Of a DNA stretch of 13,185 bases, positions 1 to 6,400 are shown piece by piece. The position numbers and the translations under genes are program-made. The notes under the pieces are model-generated. The model did not search any database. It saw nothing but the letters and a program-made list of their open reading frames with translations, and was not told the origin of the DNA. Position 1 is the stretch's first letter. Each line of letters opens with the position of its first letter. This DNA comes from Bacillota bacterium (GTDB lineage: Bacteria; Bacillota; Dethiobacteria; DTU022). The DNA lies in contig JAAZPS010000166.1 of the NCBI GenBank assembly GCA_012797095.1, positions 1-13,185 on the forward strand, given 5' to 3'.

Positions 1-688
1 CCAGACTGAACAGCTGGGCCAGGGAGAGGCCCAACCAGACTGGTGAGCTGTCTGCTTCCCGGAAGAATTCGGTGGTAAAGCGAAGCAGGCCGTACAGGGA
101 GCCCAGCGCAACCAGGTTGAACCCATCGAAAGGGCGCCTTGAATGCACCGCCTTCAGAAATATAAAAATGAGCAGCGCCCCGTAGGAGGCATATAGCTGC
201 ACCGGATGGCGGTACAGATTGTCCACCCGGGGGATCACCACCGCCCAGCAGACCCCGCTGACCTTGCCGTAGCAGCAGCCGCTCAGCAGGCAACCGATCC
301 GGGTAATGGCATAGCCCAGGATCAGGTAGGGCGAGAGCAGGTCCGCTATTTTCACGAAACTCTGTTTTCGCAAGCGGCTCCACAGATAAACTGCCAGGGC
401 TCCGCCCAGAAATGCTCCGTAGAAGGAGAGTCCGGTCAGATGCAGCAGGTAGATCCTTTCGGGATGAATACTGTAAAATTCCCGGTTGAGAAATACGTAA
501 AGCAGTCTGGCTCCGATCAGCCCGGTCACCGCGGTAACCAGGGAACATTCGATGATCAGCCAGGGATTCAACCCTTCCCGCCTCGCCTGCAGAGCTGACG
601 CTGCCACCCCGATAATTATAGCCAGGATCAGCATCGTTGAATAACCGTAAAAGCTGATCGGGCCGACCTTGAACAGGGTGGAGCGCAT
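1..688 (-). CDS. lgt: Prolipoprotein diacylglyceryl transferase, N-terminal 229 residues (3' end beyond window)
   Basis: Lgt moves diacylglycerol from phosphatidylglycerol onto the lipobox cysteine of prolipoproteins in the cytoplasmic membrane, the first step of lipoprotein maturation. The reverse strand reads open from an ATG at 688 to the window edge without a stop. Family marks are in order: GARLLYV at residues 59-65, TGLSFYG at 85-91 (the HG/FYG loop region), an R-x-GC-x(3)-GCCYGK stretch at 130-142 (the form with extra cysteines common in Firmicutes and related bacteria), HPVQLY at 161-166, and YGLLRFTTEFFRE at 199-211. Several hydrophobic membrane segments are visible, as expected for this polytopic enzyme. 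The start is supported by AAGGAG about 8 nt upstream. It lies 210 bp downstream of the small membrane protein gene, same strand, with no obvious U-tract terminator between, so read-through is possible. The partial state is only due to the window boundary. Assignment is confident. Confidence 0.93.
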   Translation of the reverse strand, partial: MRSTLFKVGPISFYGYSTMLILAIIIGVAASALQARREGLNPWLIIECSLVTAVTGLIGARLLYVFLNREFYSIHPERIYLLHLTGLSFYGAFLGGALAVYLWSRLRKQSFVKIADLLSPYLILGYAITRIGCLLSGCCYGKVSGVCWAVVIPRVDNLYRHPVQLYASYGALLIFIFLKAVHSRRPFDGFNLVALGSLYGLLRFTTEFFREADSSPVWLGLSLAQLFSL

Positions 689-760
689 GGGACCCTCTCC
701 TTAGAAAATCGGATGGGATTGGTTTTGCATTTTTCAAACGTAACCCGGATTCTATATCCA

Positions 761-792
761 CAGGGGAGCCGTCCCGAAGGGCAGCTCCCCTG
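761..792 (-). other. Perfect 9-bp stem-loop in the lgt leader
   Basis: CAGGGGAGC at 761-769 pairs perfectly with GCTCCCCTG at 784-792, and the loop holds a further CCC-GAA-GGG mini-stem (773-781). Neither side has a run of T, so it does not look like a standard rho-independent terminator. It sits about 75 nt upstream of the lgt start on the strand read for lgt, so it may act in that leader or mark the end of the preceding three-gene unit. The structure is seen; its role is not known. Confidence 0.5.
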
Positions 793-836
793 CAGCAGCG
801 CAGCAGGCTGCTTGAATTTCAATTACATTTTCGGTG

Positions 837-850
837 CGCCGTGACCGGCG
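837..850 (-). other. Short GC-rich hairpin between membrane protein gene and lgt
   Basis: CGCCG (837-841) pairs with CGGCG (846-850) around a 4-nt loop. With the larger stem-loop at 761-792 and a CAGCAG/CTGCTG-rich stretch at 791-811, it makes this 210-bp spacer unusually structured. I compared the sequence from memory with common riboswitch cores (SAM, TPP, cobalamin, c-di-GMP) and could not match it to any. No function is assigned. Confidence 0.3.
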
Positions 851-898
851 GGTTGCCTGACCCCAGCATCTTCCAGTATGGTTACTCTGTCCGGCAAT

Positions 899-1276
899 CT
901 AGAAACGGCTGGCCTCCTTGATCTGCTCCGCGGGAGCCGGAGCAGCTTGCTGCTCCCCGGTGCTCCAGGCATAGTAGCTGCCACCGCCGAGGGCCAGAGA
1001 GAGACCTCCCCAGAGGATCATATCGTAGTAGCCCGTGTAGATCCCGAAGATGATCCCCAACAGTCCGCCGGCCAGGTAGATAAAAACCGAAATAAGCGGT
1101 CTGGGGAGGACAAAGGCTGCCCCCACGGCAAACAGGAGCGCCACGAGACGTCCCACCAGGCCGCCCCAGGCCAGCATCTGATCATCAAACATATTCCCCC
1201 CTATCCCGACCAGCCACGACTGAACAAACACGATAATCATCAAGATTATACTGAGTATCAGGACCGCTTTTCTCAT
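899..1276 (-). CDS. Small four-helix integral membrane protein, unknown family
   Basis: This 125-residue protein is almost wholly hydrophobic. Four membrane segments can be drawn at about residues 4-24, 35-57, 60-82 and 86-104. Between the first and second lies a short loop with N28, D31 and D32, and the protein ends in a polar tail rich in Ala, Pro, Glu and Gln (106-125). No catalytic motif is visible and I do not recognise the family; a loose resemblance to small Firmicutes DUF4064-like membrane proteins is only an impression. The start is firm: AAGGAGGTCC lies 4-13 nt upstream of the ATG. The gene begins 26 bp after the stop of the smaller repeat protein on the same strand, so the two are almost surely co-transcribed. 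A role as membrane partner or anchor for the secreted repeat proteins is an inference from this order. Confidence 0.8.
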   Translation of the reverse strand: MRKAVLILSIILMIIVFVQSWLVGIGGNMFDDQMLAWGGLVGRLVALLFAVGAAFVLPRPLISVFIYLAGGLLGIIFGIYTGYYDMILWGGLSLALGGGSYYAWSTGEQQAAPAPAEQIKEASRF

Positions 1277-1302
1277 TTCCGGACCTCCTTATTCAACAAG
1301 CG

Positions 1303-3486
1303 TTATATAAATTTCCAGAGAGCTTGAGTGAAAAATCGGGGCACCACCTGTTTGTAAAGGTGCTGCAGCTCGGTACTAACACCATAGGTCAGCTCGTAGA
1401 AGGAATCGACCAGATAACCAACAAAATCCTCATTCTCCACAAACCGGGCCAGCGATTCAAAGAACAGGGCAGCCGGGGTTCCCTCCAGGGCATCAATGGC
1501 TCCGAGCACAACATCGTAGGAAAAATCGGTCAGCCGCTCATCCTCCACAAAATCGGCCACCAGGCCGAGAAGCATCTTTGCGATGCTCTGCCCGATCAAC
1601 CCGGCCCGCTCCTCATCCTGGATGAACTCGATGATCGTCCCCACCGGCATACCCGAAGTGGCATCGCCCACTGCTGCGATGATCCGCTGATCGGATCGGA
1701 TCATCCCGGCCATTTCACCTGGAGAGATCCGGGGGAGCGCCCTGACCAGCTCTTTGAGAATGCTGCGGTCGTCCCGGATCAGCCTGGAAGCATCGGCAAA
1801 GGGCAGTTCATCAAAAAGATCTGCCGAGAGCTTCTCGATCACCCCGGCCAGTTCGTCGATACTACCTTCATCCAGGACCGTATCGAGCAGCTCCTGCAGG
1901 GGCAGGCAGGCGAAGAGCCTCTCGATGAGCTCTTTCGCCAGCCTCTTCAGCTCGCCCTCGTTTGCCCTTAGCTCTGCCGCGGCGCTGTCCAGAGGCAGCC
2001 CCCGGATAACCTTCACCAGCTCTTCAGAGATCTCGCTCTCGTTTTCCCCCAGAAAACCCCTGACAATCTTCTCCAGATCCTTATTCATGGCAACAGCAAG
2101 CTCTCCGGCATTGTTATCAAATAGATCTACCACCACGCCGACGACATCTTCCACCCAGGCGCGGTAGGTCCGGGGCACCGGATCCACGGGGGTTTGTGAA
2201 TAGGGGGGATCGACTGTATCCCCAAGGAGCCAGGTAAAGGCGGCCAGTTTGGCCATCTGCGGCGGCACCGTGGCTACCGCATCGGCAATTTTTTTCTGGA
2301 TCTCTGCGTCGGCTATTACCATAACCGTCCTGTCTGCCGGCGTGGCCTCCGCCGCCGCTTCCCTTCCCCGATCGATCACTTCGGTCATCGCTCCCTGAAA
2401 ATACTTCTGCGCCACGGCCCCGTCTGCCTTGAAAAAATCCTGGACCAGACCGCCGGCCAATGTCTTGATCGCATTCTCTTTTGCCTTGACCTGCCTTGCC
2501 ACCGACTCGAAACCGACTTCAAGCAGATGCCCCGACAGCTCAAAGCCCATCGAGGCGGCTGCCTGATACAGCCCCGGCCGAAGCATCCGCTCAGTGATCC
2601 CGGCCAGGCAGCTGTTCAGCCGCGGGTCCTCCAGCAAGTTTGCCGGAAGCCCTACGCCATAGTCGGCAAATATCAGAACCATCTCTTCGGCCAGAAGAAG
2701 CATCTCGCCATTGTTCTGGTCGATAAAACTGGCCATCTCCGAAACTGCCCCGGTCACAACAGGAGTGAAACCCTTGAGCAGCCCCGGAATCCGCTTATCC
2801 CCCAGCAGGGAGGCAACGGTATCGCTCCCCGTATCATAGATCAGACCGGTTCCCGTCAGAAGAAGATCGTTCATCATCCGCTCCAGCGACCTGTCTTCCA
2901 GAAGGGTGGCGATGGAATCCCGGATAAAATAGTGCAGATCCTGATAGGTGATCAGATCGGCGATGGTCCCGGCGATCGCCTCGATATCCCCGGCCAGCCG
3001 TTCATCGAGCAGAAAATCGGCAATGATCTCCCCCACAGCGGCGATCAGCCGGGGGTCCCGGATGATCTCGGCAACGAATTCCTTGTTGTCCTGAATGCCG
3101 CCGGGAAGACCCTCAGCGGTGATGAGCTCCTCGATGATGGCATCGATGATCTCGGCGAGGCGGGGATCCCTCAAGACCGTCTGGCTGAACTGCTCCAGCG
3201 AGGCCAGGACGGCAGAGAGATCTTTTTCCGGAAGCACCCGGCCGTCGGCCTGCTCCCCCCGGATGAAATCCCCCGCCGAGGCAAAGATGGTTCCCACAGT
3301 GGCGCGCAGTCCCAGGGTCTGCTCCGGTTGACCCGCCAGCTGTGCTCCTGCCGTGCCTGACCAGATCGGCCCCAGTGCCAGCAGCAGTGCCAGCAGGGAG
3401 AGCAGCCCGATCTTGCCCAGGTGGGCGTATCGTTTGAACAGGGTGGCTACCCTTTCGGGAAAAAGCCCGCACTTACTTTTCCGCAT
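1303..3486 (-). CDS. Secreted alpha-helical repeat protein, smaller paralogue (727 aa)
   Basis: I do not recognise this family. The N-terminus has a long basic n-region (residues 1-25), a hydrophobic core (about 26-42) and a likely signal peptidase I site after TAGA at about residue 48; there is no lipobox cysteine. Residues 105-201 form a helical repeat opened by D-x-R-L-like motifs at D107, A124, D144, D161, Y181 and D198, which gives alternating steps of 17 and 20. Another copy is EDPRL at 286-290. Residues 497-640 carry a second repeat class opened by LPL, LPF or MPV. A Pro/Tyr-rich break lies near 421-441. The C-terminus (649-727) aligns with that of the larger neighbour. Start choice: GGAGG ends 7 nt before ATG 3486. 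An adjacent ATG at 3489 would overlap the upstream stop as ATGA. A start at 3507 would put the ribosome binding site inside the gene. The protein should act outside the cytoplasmic membrane; its function is unknown. Confidence 0.85.
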   Translation of the reverse strand: MRKSKCGLFPERVATLFKRYAHLGKIGLLSLLALLLALGPIWSGTAGAQLAGQPEQTLGLRATVGTIFASAGDFIRGEQADGRVLPEKDLSAVLASLEQFSQTVLRDPRLAEIIDAIIEELITAEGLPGGIQDNKEFVAEIIRDPRLIAAVGEIIADFLLDERLAGDIEAIAGTIADLITYQDLHYFIRDSIATLLEDRSLERMMNDLLLTGTGLIYDTGSDTVASLLGDKRIPGLLKGFTPVVTGAVSEMASFIDQNNGEMLLLAEEMVLIFADYGVGLPANLLEDPRLNSCLAGITERMLRPGLYQAAASMGFELSGHLLEVGFESVARQVKAKENAIKTLAGGLVQDFFKADGAVAQKYFQGAMTEVIDRGREAAAEATPADRTVMVIADAEIQKKIADAVATVPPQMAKLAAFTWLLGDTVDPPYSQTPVDPVPRTYRAWVEDVVGVVVDLFDNNAGELAVAMNKDLEKIVRGFLGENESEISEELVKVIRGLPLDSAAAELRANEGELKRLAKELIERLFACLPLQELLDTVLDEGSIDELAGVIEKLSADLFDELPFADASRLIRDDRSILKELVRALPRISPGEMAGMIRSDQRIIAAVGDATSGMPVGTIIEFIQDEERAGLIGQSIAKMLLGLVADFVEDERLTDFSYDVVLGAIDALEGTPAALFFESLARFVENEDFVGYLVDSFYELTYGVSTELQHLYKQVVPRFFTQALWKFI
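1567..1998 (-). repeat. Protein-level tandem repeat, LP[L/F] class, in the smaller paralogue
   Basis: Residues 497-640 hold five related units that begin LPLDSAAAELRANEGEL (497), LPLQELLDTVLDEGSIDEL (528), LPFADASRLIRDDRSILKEL (561), LPRISPGEMAGMIRSDQRI (584) and MPVGTIIEFIQDEERAGL (613). The steps are 31, 33, 23 and 29 residues. The shared plan is Leu-Pro-hydrophobic, a short helix, an acidic or Asn turn, and a longer helix. The larger paralogue has the same unit at residues 608, 636 and 1300. The units have diverged too far to be seen as DNA repeats. Confidence 0.65.
2884..3174 (-). repeat. Protein-level helical repeat, D-x-R-L class, smaller paralogue
   Basis: Residues 105-201 hold six motif positions (RDPRL, AEGL, RDPRL, DERL, YQDL, EDRSL) at strictly alternating spacings of 17 and 20 residues. 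This is a 37-residue two-helix unit repeated about two and a half times. Between motifs, hydrophobic residues follow an i, i+3/i+4, i+7 pattern typical of amphipathic helices. The D-P or D-E pair followed by R or E fits a helix N-cap. The closest match elsewhere is the N-terminal block of the larger neighbour. Confidence 0.7.
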
Positions 3487-6400
3487 CATGCTACCTCCTT
3501 CGTCCAAAGAACTCCGCTGCGGCGATCAAGTCCGGCCGGACCAGGCAGCGCGGGGGCCAGGGCCCTCTCCGGGCCGTCACCGGGCCTGCCGAAGAGAAAA
3601 CGGATCAACTTCTTCGCCTTCTTGAATTGCTCCCCGATAAAATCGAAGACCATTTTGCCCAGATGATCGATCAGGTCACCGTTATTGACAAACTTCTCGG
3701 AAACATTGAAAACACCCTCTGCCAGGGAGTAATTGGCCTCCTGCACCTTCTCCCTGGCCAGATCGCTTTCCAGCCGGATCAGATCCGGATCGGTCAGCAG
3801 CTCGGTCATGAATCTGGCTTTGACATCCTCGACCATGTAGGTGGTCCGGTAGAGACGCTCCTTGACTGTCAGGAAGTTGGTCACCCGGCTGGCCGGAAAA
3901 GTTTGCGCCCGCCGCAGGAGCGCCCGGGGCAGCTCCCGATCGATCTTCAACAGCGGCTGCAGCGGGGCCAGATCGATATCGATGCCGGTATCATCGAGGA
4001 GCCCTTCCAGGGCCCGGTTATCCTTCAGGTAGGCAGCGCCCTCCTCCAGGGGCAGCGCGGCAAAGGCCTCCTTGATCAGCCCCTCGATCTCGACATTGTT
4101 GTTCAACACCTTGGTCATGCTGTTGTACGGTTCTTCGAGCAATTTGAAACAGCTGCCGATGATCCCGGGCAGGTTGGCGTCTTCTTTCAGAAACTGGGCC
4201 ACGATCTGCAGCGGCTCCAGCGGCAGGCCCTCCCCATTCAGCAGGAAATCTTCAATCCACTGCCGCTCTCCGGAAAGATCACCGATAGTGCCGGCAACGG
4301 TACCCAGGATCAGGGCAGTTACCGGTTTGGCAATATTATCTCTCACCCGGTTTTCTGCCAGATAGACCTGAGGCAGGTAGCTCCGGAGATAACTCCCCGG
4401 GGTCGGGTAATCCGGATTGAAGGCTTTTCCCGGATCCATCCAGTTGAGCAGCTCCTGGGTGAACATGTAGAGCCCGTTGTTGCAACCCATCTCGAAGAAA
4501 AAGTAGTCAGCTTGAACAGATAAATTTAACATTTCGATCTTGACAGTCTGGGTCTCAAATTCAAACGGAGCAGGAAGATCTTCTTCCCCCTCAAACCCAT
4601 GCAGTGGATAGTTACCGTTACTATCGGAGCCCAGAAATTGTTTAGGCTTGTAGAACTCGTTGTTGGATGGACAGCTGTATCCGCCCACGGCAATCATGCG
4701 GGAGGTATCGAGCAGCTCTTCCACGAAGGTGAGCAGCGCTTCATCTTCCAGCAGATCGCCCACCAGATCGCCCAGCAGGAGGGGAAGATCGTGGCCGGTC
4801 AGGATGGTGACCATGGCCTCTTCGACGGTAGACTTCAGCTCCGGGTCGCTAACAATATCACCGGCCAGCTTGAAAGCGCTGTCCATGATCCCCTCATCGG
4901 CCATCACTTTCCCGATCACCTTCTCGATCACATCGGCGAGCAGCTCTTCCATACGCTCATCGTCCAGGATCTCCGCCACCAGATCGAGTGCCGGCCGGGG
5001 GATCCCGGCCAGGATCTCATCCTTGGCCTTCCTGATCGCCTCATCATCGAGCAGACCTGCAGGGAGATTCCCCAGAGGCCTGGCCATCCCGTCAACCTCT
5101 TTGCGCAGCAGCGGCAGCTTCTCGTCGATAAATCCGGTGACCTTGCCCAGAATCTCTCCTGCATTGAGGGAGAAGCTTTCCAGGGAAAGATGGATCGGGG
5201 CAGACGGCAGCAGCTCCGCAAGGATCGCATTCAGATCGCGGGTCAGGGAATCGGGCTTGATCAGGGCGGGCAGCGTCTCCCCCTGGAGCCGGGGCAGGCC
5301 CGTGCCGACCAGTTCAAAGATCTTTTCGGCGCTGATCTGCGCATTGATCGATTTGAGCTGCTCTGCACCGGCGATCTCCGCAATAAAATGCTGCAGCACA
5401 CCGAGCCGCTGCGGGGTGGCAAAATCCTCCACCGCCCTGTGCTCCACCAGAAAGCTGGAGATACTTTCATCGACAAAGCGGGCAGCCATGCTCCGGGTGA
5501 GGATCTCCCCGGCCAGCTGCCTGCCCTCGGCCGCATCATCGGCGAAACGCTCGTAGCTGATCCAATCGGCCGGTTCCCCCTCGAGCTCATCGCTGTAGCC
5601 GCGGGGGGTAAAGAGCAGAAATGAAGCCAGCGCTCTTTTGATAAAAGGTCCGGCAAAGGAACGCAGGCTGCCCAGCAGCCAGTCGCTGAATTTTTTACCG
5701 TAGTCGAGCAGATTTTCCACGACCGGCTCGGACTCGCCCGCCATCTTGGCGCGGAAATGTTCGATGCGCGTCTCGTCCCCGGCCACCTCCAGGAGCACCG
5801 CCAGGATCACCGTGAGCACGCCGCTTTCGTCGGTGACCTTATCCGGATCGATCCCCCCTAGGTCCAGGTAGAGCTGGCGCAACCGCTCCTCGGTGAGCAG
5901 AAGCTCCATCACCACAGCCACCCGGGGATCGTCCGGTTCCGGATTTTCCACCCCGTCGGCCAGACCGTTCAGCAGGGTCTCGGCGATGGTATAGCCCAGT
6001 TCATCGGAGTTATCCCGCACAAAGGGGACCACTTCTTCAAGGGGAAGGCTATCGATGAGGGCGGCCAGTTCGCCGATCAGCTTCCTGACCTCGTTCGTGT
6101 CGATCAGATCGGTCAACGCAGCAAAGGGCAGCTCCAGGGCAATATTGTCCAGAATCTCCTGAACCCCGCCGCCGTTCGCCTGATCAAGACCGAGATCGAG
6201 ATCTAGATCCTCGAACAACCCAGTGAGCAACCCGAGCAGCACCTCCAGAAGAACATCGCCCTTCCCTTCCAGCAGTTCCGTCAGCTCACCGGAGTCGATC
6301 AGCACCTCCAGTTTCTCTGTGATGATCGCCTTCATCACCGGGGCAACCTCGTCAAGAAGGCCGCCCTCCCCGTCCAGAAGATCTTTCAAAAAGCTTTCCA

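Noticed and set aside
206..598. Plus-strand open frame of 130 codons
   Set aside because: It lies wholly opposite the lgt coding sequence, whose family motifs are clear, and its translation resembles nothing.
628..822. Minus-strand open frame of 64 codons before and overlapping lgt
   Set aside because: It overlaps the start of lgt in another frame, runs through the stem-loop leader, lacks a ribosome binding site and has a composition typical of non-coding translation.
837..898. Riboswitch in front of lgt
   Set aside because: The minus-strand piece GGTCAGGCAACCC looked like part of a SAM-type core (GGCAACC), but the rest of the aptamer could not be traced, so no call is made.
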